NCBI GenBank assembly: GCA_032191485.1
Contig: JAVDOI010000007.1
Location: forward strand, 5,528,042-5,592,041
Source: Leptoclinus maculatus
Taxonomy: Eukaryota; Chordata; Actinopteri; Perciformes; Stichaeidae
Direction of reading: 5' to 3'
Length of the DNA: 64,000 nucleotides
Shown here: positions 46,236-58,730 of the stretch, one piece after another
Layout: each line of letters begins with the position of its first letter
How positions within the stretch are numbered: the first letter of the stretch is position 1
Notes under the pieces: model-generated
Database searches by the model: none
Told to the model about the DNA's origin: nothing
Seen by the model: the letters and a program-made list of their open reading frames with translations, nothing else
Made by a program: the position numbers and the translations under genes

Positions 46236-46367
46236 CAATCGATGTTTGCTTGACGAACTGCTTGCACATTGTACGTGACCAACATTGGCCGTTACCTTGG
46301 CTTGCTAGCTAGCTAGTTAGCTTAGCTATGTTCCACGCACAAATGTACAGCAAGATAACAAGCTTAC

Positions 46368-46539
46368 GTTCGGCCTGCACTTGCACGAAGTATCCCAGTG
46401 TCAGAGCCATGGTCTGGGAGTCCAGACTGCTGAGGGTCTTGGCAGCGGTGGATCCAGTGATGGGTGCCCCGTTCAGCTGGGTGTAGTAGGTCATCTCTGC
46501 CGGGTTCTTGGGACCAGGCAGCCGACGCATGCTCACCAT
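46368..46539 (-). CDS. kiaa1549/kiaa1549l: exon 5: juxtamembrane extracellular segment (codons 230-286)
   Basis: 172 nt, phase 0 in, phase 1 out, between CTCTTCCAG and GTAAGC. It encodes MVSMRRLPGPKNPAEMTYYT through TLGYFVQVQAE. The first codon is ATG but is internal to the protein, since the frame and phase are continuous with exon 4. The VQVQAE end leads straight into the membrane-proximal PPSNLW of exon 6. A switched-unit minisatellite lies about 130 bp into the following intron. Confidence 0.87.
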
Positions 46540-47800
46540 CTGGAAGAGGACAAACTAAGTGTCCAACATCTCCGGCTGATAATGGCATTTTGTAAACAAA
46601 GAGCGTCTTAGGCATAGTCTATCTTGTTGCATGTGCAACATTTCATCTATAGCCAGACTGATGGCATACACAATCCTTAATCTCATCAACACCAACAGAC
46701 AAATCACTTCCATATCTACAGTGGCCCAATCACAATTCTGAATCGGCTCGGCTGCTTTGATCATGACGAACCATTTGCTGCGAGATAACTGCACTTGGGG
46801 AAGACACTCGAGAATAACTGAGTCACTTGAAGTCTCAATTTCCTTTCATCATACATCAAACGTTTTTTTTTTTTAATTTTGACGAACACGGTTTAATCAA
46901 GTCTGGTAATTTCATTTTGTCATAAAAAGAAAGGATGTGTGATATTAAATGGCTGGATGATTCCCTCCCCCCTCTCCTTCATTTCTGCAGCAATAAAACT
47001 GGTCATCTGTGACTTCCCATGAAGGCTCGAGGGTGTGTGAGGCATAAAGCCCAGGAAGAGTCAGTCGTCTTAATTTGCTCAATATGGAACACCGGGCAGG
47101 GGAGGGAAATCATAACAATAATAACATACACACAAACCTTTGTACTTCTGTGCTTATAAATGCCTTATTTCAATCCCTAATCTTCACCCCTCAGTATTAA
47201 CCCAATCTAATGCCAACATTGGCTTATTTTTAAGTGACCATACTCTCTTAGAACAGTACAAACATATCACATTATTATTATTTTCCATGGTGTTCATTGG
47301 CTGCCAGTGGTTTTATTTAATAAACGATGAAAATCTACTTGCAAAAGACTTAAGATATGTTTAGCATGTATTAAAAAAAACTTTTTGTCTCATCATCATT
47401 AATTATTTGCCTATTTATGTGTTATGTTTGAGATTGTGAGGCAAAGCAGGGACAGTTTTCAAAGACTCTGACATGTTATGGGCAACCTTTTTCTATGCAA
47501 GTAATTATCAAATTTACTGTACGGCTACAAGTAATAATTATTTTCTTTATCGATTCATCTGCGGAATATTTTCTTGATAAATTGATTAATTGTTAGGTCT
47601 TTAGATGTTAGAAACATGTACATGACTCATAAAGTCCAACTTGATGACATTAAATTGATTGTTTTGTTCGACCACCGATATTCAGTTTACTAAAACATAA
47701 GATGACGAAACTGGAATTAAAACCGTTAAGAAAAATTCAAAATGGCTTATCTGTTGATCAATTATTCGTTTCGGCTCTAATTCTCTTTCTATGTTATGTT
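46540..47800. other. intron 4-5, part without recognised elements
   Basis: AT-rich, with T and A runs; no repeat, exon or RNA gene seen. Confidence 0.4.
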
Positions 47801-47839
47801 TCGGACAACTCTTTAGCATGCAATCACCAATACAACTAG

Positions 47840-48330
47840 AAGGGCACTTGGAAAGTCCAGACCTCCACCAAGGCTGCCTCTATTAGTGAAAAATAATGCA
47901 TGTTCATCTGACAAAGACAAACAAACCTCCTTGGTGGAGAAAATAATCAAAATTTCAATTCAAAACTTTCCCTGCTCACAAAACGGTGCTGTCCAGGGTG
48001 CTGAATGTGGAGCTGTCAAGCCAATAGTCGTGTTGAATCCGACTAATGGTTATCATCACTATACACATGTATAAGCAAGTGCCCCGCCAGCAGTGGGGTT
48101 CTATTGATGGCACTGACTGTATGTGAACCATTTTTGTTGAAGACTGAAACATCTTGATACATATTGGATGGATTGCCATTACATTTCATGTAGACATTTA
48201 GGGTCCTCAGTGGAAGAATCCTACTGACCTGGTGTTCCTATGACTTACAATCGAGCACCAGCAGGTCATAGTTCTTATAGTCATCCAATGAAATTTCCAC
48301 ATCTACTAGATCAGGCATCACCAATTGACG
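47840..48330. repeat. interspersed fish repeat
   Basis: ATATTGGATGGATTGCCATT, TAGACATTTAGGGTCCTCAG and GAATCCTACTGACCTGGTGT match a repeat family common in fishes. Confidence 0.5.
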
Positions 48331-49204
48331 GATCGCGGTTCGGACCCCTAGGGAGTGACGGTTCTATCCGAACCTGTAGCCAATTTCTGATAAATGAATG
48401 AGACAGAGCATTGTTTTATTTTCGACAGTCCAGGCTATGGATTCTGGGCTCACCAATGAGCACCTGCACATGTGCATGACAACGGCACTTTTCTTTGTTC
48501 AAGCCATGATTTAAACTACTGGCCCATTTCTATCTCTAAAAAATGAAGAAGAAAGAAAGAGAGAAAGGGCTGCTCAAACCTCTGTTTGCACTTTTTCTAA
48601 AAGAGGAACTTTTTATTTATTTTATTCAGATTGTATTCTTATTTTCTTTTACTTGAAATGTAGGCCTTAATAACTAATTTTATTCATGGTAATTATTTAT
48701 CTATTTGTTTCCCATACAAGCGCCATACAAGTTTGAGTTAAATAATGTTGAAATGATATGGGAATTAGCTTATAACCAACTGCAAAGCTAACGACATGCC
48801 CATGAATATCAGTGGTGCTTTAACTATACTTTCATGCGAGTAAGCATGATAACACGCTAAACTAGGTTGATTGCCACGCTAAACATTACACCTGCTACAT
48901 CAGCATGTTGACATAACCATTTAGAGCATATTGCCCCGCTGAGATTAGCATTTAGCACAAAGCACAGAGACCCTGAGTCCTAATGATAAAACTTGCAGAG
49001 GTGAAAATAAATAAAAATAATTTAGTTGACAAAGATGTGGTCACTTGGAAAGGCGCAAACTAGTTCTTTTAAAGCAGAGAAATGTACAAACGCAATCCCG
49101 CCTCCGCCACTAAGGCACACAATGACGCAGAAGAATCTCACTCCTACTTCTACATTGTATGTGTTGTAATTACATTGCATGTGTTGTAATTTTGTTATGC
49201 TGTT

Positions 49205-49452
49205 CAACACTTGACATCTATTGCACTTCTGTCCATCCTGGGAGAGGGATCCCTCCTCTGTTGCTCTCCCTAAGGTTTCTTCCTCTTTTCTCCCCGTTAA
49301 AGGTTTTTTTTGGGGGAGTTTTTCCTGTTCCGATGTGAGGGTTCTGGGACAAGAGGATGTCATGTGTACATATTGTAAAGCCCTCTGAGGCAAATTTGTA
49401 ATTTGTGATTTTGGGCTATACAAAATGAATTTGAATTGAATTGAATTGAATT
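49205..49452 (+). mobile_element. LINE-like 3' end with (TTGAA)n tail at exon 4 donor
   Basis: CTGTCCATCCTGGGAGAGGG, CTCCTCTGTTGCTCTCCCTA, GGGGGAGTTTTTCCTGTTCC and AAGCCCTCTGAGGCAAATTT are the 3' part of a very common fish retroelement, ending in GAATTGAATTGAATTGAAT. The tail ends 3-4 bases from the exon 4 boundary at 49456, on the strand opposite to the gene. Confidence 0.7.
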
Positions 49453-49455
49453 TAC

Positions 49456-49616
49456 CTGTACGGTGTAGCTCCCCACGGTGGTGGCCCGCCGAGGTCGTGC
49501 CGTCCGAGGGCCCTGCCTGCCGGCTACCAGGAAGAGCTCAGCCAGCCGCTGCTCCATCAGACTGGCAAAGCTCTGGTAGTTGGCCTCCAGTGAGGAGCTC
49601 TCCACATCTTGGATCA
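49456..49616 (-). CDS. kiaa1549/kiaa1549l: exon 4: extracellular segment (codons 176-229)
   Basis: 161 nt. TG completes the codon begun in exon 3 and the exon ends in phase 0. It encodes IQDVESSSLEANYQSFASLM, then EQRLAELFLVAG and a basic GRQGPRTARPRRATTVGS run, which could be a proteolytic or linker segment. The donor is CAG then GTAAATTCAATTC. Everything after the first few intronic bases belongs to a (TTGAA)n repeat tail on the opposite strand. Confidence 0.86.
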
Positions 49617-49871
49617 CTGTGAGGAGAGATGAGAGACGGAGACGGAGTGAAGGGACAGAGAAAGAGAGAGGGACAGAGAAAATAGGTAAAAGGAGGAGAC
49701 GAGGAGAGTGTGGAGATAATATCAAAGGGAGGCATTGATATTAAGGAGAACAAGGGAGGATAGGGGGGAGAGATAAACAAAAGACAGGAGATGAGTCGAA
49801 TATTAGAGAGGACTAGATGATTTTCCCTTCCATTTAAAATCTGCCCAGAAACTTCTATTACAGCTGCAGCG

Positions 49872-49876
49872 ACACA

Positions 49877-49918
<42 letters not shown>
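49872..49918. repeat. (CA)n microsatellite
   Basis: CACACA with one early interruption (CACACAAACACA), about 20 units. Confidence 0.95.
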
Positions 49919-49923
<5 letters not shown>

Positions 49924-50332
49924 TCGCATCAATCTTGCTCCTTTGCGCATCTCTTACTAGGGGCTATAAGTGAGACGGAGCAGTGGACGGACTTCACACA
50001 CACACACACACATCACACTTCAGCATCATTCACACCCGGCCGTGATGTGATGTGAAGTGATCTCTCCCTCTGCCCCAGTCAGGAAGCCGTGAATTATACA
50101 TCAATAGGTTTTCCCAGGAACAGAACAGCTATAGACTCTCTGGGCACAGAGAGCGCAAGAGAGGGAGTGAGCAGAGAGAAGTGGCGGGGGGTGGGTTTGT
50201 TAGGACAGGGGAGAAAAATGAGAGAGCCAATACTATTCTGCTGAATTGCACAACAACGGGCGCCAGGGCTAACTGCTGTTTTGTCCGATCAATGTGGCTC
50301 TTGATTACCGCTGATCACCCAAGTAGCACTTT

Positions 50333-50337
50333 TGTGT

Positions 50338-50422
<85 letters not shown>
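50333..50422. repeat. (TG)n microsatellite
   Basis: TG run from about 50333 with one TATG interruption near 50341. Confidence 0.97.
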
Positions 50423-50423
<1 letters not shown>

Positions 50424-50500
50424 AAGAGCTATTTACCTGTTATCACCCAATAGTTCTTCGTCACCATCGACGTGTTAAGATTATGGTATTCAAGGGCTGG

Positions 50501-50501
50501 A

Positions 50502-50555
<54 letters not shown>

Positions 50556-50570
50556 GAGAGAGAGAGAGAA
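50501..50570. repeat. (GA)n microsatellite
   Basis: GA run with GGGA interruptions at 50503 and 50543; only 78 bp from the (TG)n block. Confidence 0.96.
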
Positions 50571-53500
50571 AGTTAGCATTTTTTGCAGATGTTAGAAAAC
50601 ATAATATTGTGCACAATTATTTAAAATAAAAGCATTTAAAGCTATTACGAGCAACTTTCATTTGTGTTGACTTTGGCGGTCCCTGTGGACGAAAGGCGGT
50701 AGTGCTTCTTTAGAAAACCCTTTAATTTGACTGCAGCAGAGTGTGACAGTCTGCCCCGATCAGTCCCGGTCCTGGTTCTCGCGTGCCTCCCTTTCCTCGA
50801 GCGGGGCCCAGCAAAGCATATGTTTCTAGTGAATCTGCATGTTTTCGTCTGATATCGTACGGAATCCGACGACAAGCATTAAGAATAACTGGATGGAAAT
50901 AGTCAATCTTCTCGCTGAGGGTCTCGTTTACTTATGAAGGTCATAAAGAGGCATCAGTATTAAATTGAGAGTTTCATAACCAGTTAAAAGTTCTAGCTTT
51001 AAGCAAAGTCATTTAATCTTGTTTTAATCAAAATACGAAGGCACAAACATTCTTTAAAATGCCAGATTATGTCAGGGTAATGTCACGGCTGGATGAACCG
51101 GTTAGCCACTCTGAATTACCTTTACATATCCACATAATTAGCAAACACTTGAAATTAACATATCTGCCAAGTTATGTCTGGGTACTCACATTTGAAAATA
51201 ACCTTAACCACAAATGTGACCGCAAACCGACCGTCCAAAGTCAAAGTGCTACAACTTCTGTGCGGTACAAAATGCACTGTTGGAAAAGAAGCTTATCCAC
51301 ACGGCAAATATGTTTCCCTCAAATTGCTGCAGACTACACATGGCATGTCATTGCATGCCTGGAGTTAAAGTGATACCTTATGACAGGTTTGTGTGTATGA
51401 GGGCTGCCCCCTAAATGACGGAACAATGCAGGATAACGGAACGACAGGCTGTAGACTTTAATAAAGAGATTATTGTCTTAAAAAGACACAACTACAGAAC
51501 GAACTGTGATGGACACAGAGAGGGGTGATGGAAACGGAGGACAGCTCGACTCGTCTCTTCTCGTCCCAATGCTCTCGCTCTCAGCCGGCTAAACCTGTTT
51601 ACCAGAGCCTGGTTACCACCTCCTCTGCTGCCGTACGGCAGGACCGACTTCGGCTGACGGCCTGTCGGCAGCCAGGCAGGAGTGACGCTCCATAGTCTGT
51701 GGTAGGTAGGATTTTATATTACCAAGACACACACATTTAACTTTGACTGTGTGGTTTTGGGTGTATTTATATCACAGATGATAAACAAAGGCATTAAAGA
51801 GTTTCATAGCTAAAACACAAGACTCATGTAGGCTGTGAACGAGGTTCAGAGTGGACTGGGACTCGGCAGTGAAAAATATGTTTAATCATAGGTAAGGGTT
51901 TTTTTTAAGGAAAAACAGCACTAATACTATTGAGTTTCCATATGAATGATATTTAAATATTTAAATGCAGTTTGAAAAATAATTTCCTCGGGTAGTATAG
52001 TTCCTGTTTTGTTGAGACATTCAGGATGTGACAGATAGAATACAAAAAGATATTAGTCTTTACTTTATTATCATTTGCAAAGAGCAGGAGCTGTCATCTT
52101 TTATTTGAAAGCATAATAATGTGCTAAATATACTTTTAATTTGGGTATTTGAATATATCTGAGTCAAGCTAAGACATGATTTGATATTGGTTTATTTATA
52201 AATATGTATTATTTATCATGATTTGTTCACTAAAAGTTGTTTGAGGATCCATCGAGGCCGTGTAAATGCGACAGCAGTTTGTTTGTGTGCCGCAGTGACA
52301 GATCTGCAGGGGGGGGGGGGGGGGGGACGTTTAGCATTGGCCCTTTGGCACGGATGATAAAATACGATGAAACACTTCTTGTCAGGTTGCATTGTAACCT
52401 CTACTTTCTTACCTCTCACTGTCTACTTCCCCTATCCATCTACGCCGGCTATCACCCTTTCTCTCTGCCTGCGTGCCTCTGCACCAGCCTCACTTCACTC
52501 TCGACCTGTTTACCTGTCAGCCTATTCGTTTCCCTAAAAAACGCCTGTTTCCTTTCCATCCGGCCGACTGTCTCCTTCCGCCTTTATCCACCCATCATCC
52601 CCCCCTCATCCGTCGGCCTCTCTCTGTGTCCTACTCATCCTTCAACCTCTCTCTCTCTCCTTATTGCCCATCTGCCTGGTTCACCATCTGTCCCCCCGCC
52701 TAACTCCTTCGAGCTGGCTGTCTGCCCAGAGTTGTGTTTCGGCCCGAGTCAATGGCGGCGCAGCGGCGGTATAGCTGCTGGAGTGCTTCTGCTCAAGCCT
52801 TCCCTGATTGCCCTCCGTGCGCGAGCACATTTACATTCACCGAGCTCTCCTCCGACAACGAGCTCACATAAACACTTAAGGCAAACGGCGCTGAGGTGTT
52901 AGGGTTCAGACGCATTCAGTGGCCTTCGGAGAATCAGCTCAACGTGCCGACAAAATCCAGCACATTCATTTCATTGACGCTGCAGCGGTGGGGGAAGGAA
53001 TAGATCAAATCTAATAATAATCAAAAGAAAAAGGAAAAGTATGAGGCTGATGTTATTTGTCTTGCTGTCAACAAACCAATAATGAATTGTCGCTATTTCA
53101 GTAGGCCTACTTCCTGACTTCCCTAGCCCGTATATGGCACTAAGTGCCAAGCTAATTCATTGTTATGGACGATGCCAATCTTAAAATAAAAAAGTTTTTT
53201 CTTTTAAAAGGCTCCAAAAATGTTAGCACCTTTTTGCAGTGTATACATTCGCTCTATTGTTGGATGGGAAGTGGGTAAGAGGGCTGCACCTGTACCGTTT
53301 TATTCTCTAGTAGAGATCGTGATTGAGTCTCCAGCTAAGTTTGGCACAGAGTACTCTCTAGTTAAATGGTTACATGCAGTAGACTTCGAGTCCTCTGCAT
53401 GTAAATAGTGAAGATCAATATCCAGTCTGCTTTCATCACACGAGAATTGATCATCCGTTGATGCTCTTAGTATAACTGCTCAATGCGTCTGGACTATTCC

Positions 53501-54130
53501 CTGTTATGTCTTATACGATTCTGTAATGAGTTCCTCATTGTTTCACCTTTAGTAAAAATAATAATAATGAATAAATGCTTCTTTAAGAGAACAGACAGGG
53601 TTTCCGTGGTGATGCCAAGTGGGTTTGGATGTGACCGTGTGAAGTGTGATGTTTTTGGCCCGTTGGGTGCTGAGAGTAGTCACAAATAGATACTAATCTA
53701 ATCTCGCTGGGATAAAATTAGCTCATTCGGGGGGACGTGGGCAACAGATTGCCTGCGGCACAATTCCCGATGATAGGAGCCGTACAGCTGTTTGCCCTTT
53801 TAAAGTCTCACAGATGGCATTGGAGGCTGGAGAGGAAGACGAAATGAGCTCATGTGGCTGGTCTGTGGGGTCTGTAGTCGGTCATTTGTGTTTGTGACGT
53901 CTTTTGGTAATTGGACAATTACCACAATGCCTGTGTGTACTGCTATGTGTCTTTAAAGCGGACCCATGCTTGAGACAGGAATTCTTTTCTTTACTAATTG
54001 AACTAATTGCTCAACCCACCAACATTTTTCCAATACAAAGTATTCGGGAGAATTTCCTAAAAATTTTATCCAACGTGCATTATCAAATATCTTTTATGAT
54101 GTCAACCTGATTACTTAATTTCACAAACAT
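50571..54130. other. intron 3-4, middle part
   Basis: Contains a G run of 16-17 near 52310-52326, and CT-rich low-complexity sequence at 52400-52720 that opens a 221-codon plus frame by composition alone. No splice-linked exon or recognised element. Confidence 0.4.
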
Positions 54131-54139
54131 AAACTAACT

Positions 54140-54290
54140 TTTTATCTAGTTTTTGGTCTCCACCAGGTCCTGAGAAAAATATCTGGCTTGGTTCTGGGCA
54201 GGATGCATACAGTGGCTATATTAGAGTTTGCTAAAAAAAAAATGCTATAAACAAGGTTGATGATGAAAAAATGATTAGAGCTGCTTTAAA
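54140..54290. repeat. short repeat related to 61420-61690
   Basis: TTTTTGGTCTCCACCAGGTC and TACAGTGGCTATATTAGAGT pair with GGTTTTGGTCTCCACCAAAT and TACAGTGGGTTTATCAGAG in the other copy. Confidence 0.5.
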
Positions 54291-55564
54291 CGAGCGCTCG
54301 CATGGGCCTAAATCTAACAACACAGATGTGAATCCCAGTCTTCAGTGTCAAAGTCCAGTTCTTTGCACCACAACCAACTGCCTTGCACTGTCAACTTTTA
54401 TGCAGCAAATGGATTACAGTGAAGTTAATCCATTTTTACAACCATTTTTCCTCCTACATATGTGTGGGAAAAACAAATTAGTAGAATATTAATGTATTTT
54501 GTAGGAGAGAGGGTTGAAATCTGAGCTCATTCTATTCCGTCTGGAGGGCATAATATATTCTGACATCCTTCTTTACTTTACACAATATAGAGTAATCTTG
54601 AATTCACCCCAGGTCAAACATACGCTAAGTCATGAATCATGCATTGCTCTGCGGTGGACTCAATGGTTCTCAGTAGCTCTGAGCAAGCTCTATGGTTAGA
54701 AAACAAACTGCAGCAGTGGCCTTATGACAGGGGAGACTCGCCCGGTCGGGTTCAGGTCCCCTCTTCAGCTAAAAAATAGTATAATGCAAAAGGTGAAAAA
54801 AGCAGTAGTAAAGTTAGAGGATAACCAAAATGTTTATGTCTAAAGAGTCACCTTTCAACAATAAATGAACACTAGCTTCAATGGAGGGAGCATCTTTGCG
54901 GTGTGTGAGACAACATGATGTCACAGCCGTGGAATGCCAACACCAATTTTTGTGAAATGACGTATTGTTGTTTTTGATAGAATCCAGCACGTTGCATCGA
55001 CTCAAAGAGACGACATGCTACTGCAGCATTTAGCTAAACATTACAAACTGGTTATTTGTGCTACACATTGCATCTGTCAGAGCCACGTGCCTCGTCCGCA
55101 GATAAAAATGAGTCATTTTCATTTTCTCTTACAGCCCTCTGTGAATAATTACAGCGGCATCGTAATTGCCCGGCAGTGCCTCTGAGAAGATGGCTTGGAG
55201 GTACATCAAGCAAATGAGTATCAAGCACTCTAACTGAACTTTAATTTGTTGGCCATGGACCATTAATTGGGGGTTAGACAATGCTGGCCAAGTCTCTCCG
55301 TGCATCCATAAGAGCAGAACGACTCTTTGCCGCCGTGACTGCTCAGAAACGAGGAATGAGAGAGAGGGATGAAATGTTCACGAGCAGCGTTGCCAACTCA
55401 TTTAGCTGCTGGCGGCTCAAAACATCACTAGCTTGCTAATTTGCATATTATAGTATTTGTGACCTTTCACTGTCCTGTTTGGATTTAACATCGAATTAAA
55501 TACAACAAAAGTACGTTCACTGGTATTAACCATACTAATTTGCTATCAAGTGAATTGGAGGTCC

Positions 55565-55758
55565 AAGCTTTAAAGGGTCAATTCACTAAAATTTCAAAAA
55601 GCTAATTTTATCATTACTACTTAGTGGTATCCAGCCATGGAGGCAGTTCTGTTGTTTGTTTTGCTCAGGTGTGGAGGTATCAATTTCTGAGATTTATATC
55701 TCCCACCAATATAATGGAAGTAAATGGGATGTTTTTAGTGAGTTATCAATCCTTGATC
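55565..55758. repeat. interspersed fish repeat, broken by a hAT insertion
   Basis: TTAAAGGGTCAATTCACTAA, TAGTGGTATCCAGCCATGGA and CAATTTCTGAGATTTATATC match a frequent fish repeat, broken off where the element at 55759 has inserted. Confidence 0.45.
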
Positions 55759-56519
55759 TAGGGCTGCACGATTATGGCCAAAATCATAATCGCGATTATT
55801 TTGATCAATATTGAGATCGCGATTATTGATCACGATTAGTGGTGTAACGGATCACGGGTCGATCCGCGGATCAATTGAGTATTTTTTCTTCTTTTTTTTT
55901 TTACAGTGTAATCATCATATTGTGTAATACAGTTTTACTGCTGCTGTTCCTTTACAAGTAACAAGTCCCCGAATATCAATGCAGAGTGTCAGTGAACAGA
56001 TATAAAGCATGTGTTCACATGAACGGAGCAGGTTAGAAGCATTTAACGGCGAAAGTCACGGCGAGCGGAGGAGCTTCAGAAGCCCCCGGGTCATTTAAGT
56101 CACAAGTTTGGGATCATTTTGTCTTCCCTGTAAAGTATAATGACGGATAAGGGTGGTGGACAAAACCGTTACGGTATGTAGGCGTTATTTAAAAAGAAAG
56201 ACATACGACAAGGAAAAGACTGTGACCGCTTTCACCACGGCGGAGTGATTCATAGTCCGGTGCTGCAGACACGCCCCCTCTGTGAGAGTCACACAGACAC
56301 ACACCTGGTGTGCCGCTGCAGGGTGCGTGCATGACACCTCCCATCTCGTTCTCCCCCTGGTGGTTGGCTGACTCTTAGTTGAGGAAGCGCTTGATTTGAT
56401 ATGTAGCAGAGCACGCATTTTAAATGTTAATATCGCCGACGATCACGCTCGTTTAATCGTGGCAGCCATAATCGTGATCGCGATTAAAATTCGATTAATT
56501 GTGCAGCCCTACCTTGATC
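55751..56519. mobile_element. hAT element (753 bp) with exact 8-bp duplication
   Basis: Element 55759-56511 starts TAGGGCTGCACGATTATGGC and ends TTAATTGTGCAGCCCTA. Both flanks read CCTTGATC. Near 56080-56160 a decayed BED-finger region remains (VWDHFVFPVKYNDG), as in ZBED-type hAT transposases. At 55838 a second terminus-like motif (AGTGGTGTAACGGATCACGG) suggests part of another hAT family inside. Confidence 0.9.
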
Positions 56520-57100
56520 AGGATTGATCAATGGCGCTACCCTTTAAACTATGACGCTCTAGGGTTCCCTCTAGCGTTAGTTTCCGCTTGTGTCTTTTTA
56601 AAATAAACTTCCTCGTTCACAGGAAACCCATTGTTTCCGTTTGTTACATGCATACTCATAGACTCTTTTCCAAATAAACTTCAGATCTAGGTTTACTTAC
56701 TTTCAGGTTCACTTACAAAACAAAACTACTTTTTGTAATAAGTGCGTTTGTCGCCTAAAATAAGGTAGCTACGCTTGCGGCATGACTGGCGTTACTTAAG
56801 TACGCAAGTTATGTAACAAAATGAAGGCGGAAAATTTGTCAACGACGTTGATTTGGTTTCACTCGGGACTCAAACAGCGGCCTCCTGGGTGAATCCCTTT
56901 GTTTGTTTCACTTTTCCTGCTAACAGCCCAACGCAGTCTCCTCTCTCTTTTCTCACTCTTCGCCAGTTGGTCTGACCGTGGATGACGAGGATGGGTTAAC
57001 ACTGGAGCTAGTTGAAAGCTCGGTGCGTCTCATACAGACGCTAAAAGGTCCGTCGATATCAGGCGCCGAGGGGCACCAACCAAGCGTCAATATTTGACAA
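56520..57100. repeat. interspersed fish repeat, family of 24890
   Basis: CTATGACGCTCTAGGGTTCC, TACTTAAGTACGCAAGTTAT and TTTGGTTTCACTCGGGAC are shared with the 24890 copy, and it extends further (ACCAACCAAGCGTCAATATT). Confidence 0.55.
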
Positions 57101-57586
57101 ATTTGGAATGAGGGGTTGGAGAAGCATGTCTTTACAGAAATAAAGTCTGCATTACTCTAGAGACAATCCAAAATATATCTAGAAGGGACAGTAACTTTGG
57201 TAGAATATAGTTCCAAACAAATCTCAATTCACGGGGCATTTATTGGTGTGTTTCCAAAGGTGGATTTTTTGACCATGTGTTGTGCTACGGAGCAATGGTT
57301 TTATGAGTGGGCGCCCATTTTTGTTTGTATCGCGCACAAGTAGTAGGCGGGCGACGTGATGCACATTACTGCTGTTTTACACTATTTCACTGATCAACAG
57401 TTGTTGCAGAAACATACAAAGACACTTAGAAATGTCGTAAACTGTCAACCATGGACGTAGACATAACAGGATTTAAAATATTGAAAACTACGAGTTGCAA
57501 ATGTTTCATGAGGAAACACTGAACACGTTCATTCGTTCTCTAGCTCTCCACCTTAGGACCATAGGGTGCATCGTGATTTCACTTAC

Positions 57587-57755
57587 GCTCAGCGATGACC
57601 ATGGGTGGGTAGAACAGAAAGTATCCCACCAGCTCCGCGGTCAGCTGGTTGAGGAGCCCGCTGGAGATCGTCCCGTTGAGAATGGCATCCTGGTTCTTCA
57701 CCACATACACCAGCGAGACGGACGGAGAGCCCGGCTCCTGGGACACGCTCTGGAT
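57587..57755 (-). CDS. kiaa1549/kiaa1549l: exon 3: extracellular segment (codons 120-175)
   Basis: 169 nt, phase 0 in, phase 1 out, flanked by TTTATCCTCAG and GTAAGTG. It encodes IQSVSQEPGSPSVSLVYVVK and then an NGT glycosylation sequon, ending in GYFLFYPPMVIAE. The alternation of beta-like (SVSLVYVV) and helical (LLNQLTAELVGYF) stretches with exon 2 resembles a SEA-like alpha/beta fold. That is an inference from pattern, not a domain hit. Confidence 0.87.
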
Positions 57756-58576
57756 CTGAGGATAAACACGTCATTTTTTGGAATGATTATTCAATTCTTT
57801 ATTTATGGCAAGCACATAAACAGGTTGCACATTTATAATTAAAACATTCATACAGAAGAATCTAATTGTATCATACCAAACATCTAAGTTGCCCCATAAA
57901 GAATGCATAACGGCGCTCCGGACACAGTACGACACCTTCAATGAACAATGTTTTTTTTCTTTCTTTCTATAATAAGACCTACACGTTGCTCTGAAAACAA
58001 TGTGACTGAGTCACCCTAGTAAAGCGGATGTCGATACGGGATACAAGGACCTCCCATCGCATTTCTCCATGAGTGTTGTTAATATTTCAGAGGATTAATT
58101 ATGAATGGAGCCTATATCAGCCTCTGCTTGCCCAGACCCACTTTATGATTGTGACGGTGTGTGCATGTATATCCTGCAGTCATGAGAGCACCTTGACGAT
58201 CAGAGAGAAAGAGACCGAAAATGAGAAAGGAGCTGGGAACAAAGGGACGGAAAGTAACTGAAAGGGTTTAAAACATGAAGCGGCACTGTAGAAGAATGAC
58301 TTGTGATTGTAGCTCTGGAAATAAACCTGCATATGCAGCTGCAGTCACTCCATCCTTTAAGTCCATATTGCTACCAATACTTTCTGACTAGTGTGACCTT
58401 TCATTGCCTGATAACAGAGAGATGATAGGGGTTTTATTTATTTGCAGTAAGTAGCTGTATTGTTGTAAGCGTTCAGAATTTTGACATAGAGCTTTATTAG
58501 CAGGCCACACGCGAACATGACACACATGGCTGTCTGCATTCCGCACTAAAAAACAGCCTCCATGAACCTGACATAC
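57756..58576. other. intron 2-3, nothing recognised
   Basis: No element, RNA gene or extra exon seen. Confidence 0.4.
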
Positions 58577-58710
58577 CTCCACGTTGAGCCTGTTGTAGGT
58601 CTCCAGCACTTTGTCCTGAGCCTCGTCGAAGGCGTTTTCCAGCCGCTGCTCCAACATCTGGACGAAACTGCAGGAGTAGATGTTGTCTGTTGGGCCGACG
58701 AACCTCAACA
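58577..58710 (-). CDS. kiaa1549/kiaa1549l: exon 2: extracellular segment (codons 75-119)
   Basis: 134 nt. TG completes a split codon and the exon ends in phase 0 before GTATGT. It encodes LRFVGPTDNIYSCSFVQMLE and onward to ETYNRLNVE, an amphipathic, acidic stretch likely to be helical (LEQRLENAFDEAQDKVLE). The acceptor carries a C-rich tract directly before CAG. A 1.28-kb hAT element sits 28 bp upstream of the exon, so the branch-point region has been replaced by transposon sequence. Confidence 0.87.
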
Positions 58711-58730
58711 CTGCAGGGGGGGGGGAATTA

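Noticed and set aside
46309..46539. Exon 5 as a separate short gene starting at its ATG
   Set aside because: The ATG is internal: phase and acceptor connect it to exon 4 and family similarity runs through.
52237..52902. 221-codon plus-strand open frame
   Set aside because: Produced by CT-rich low-complexity sequence; no domain, no splice link, lies in an intron on the opposite strand.
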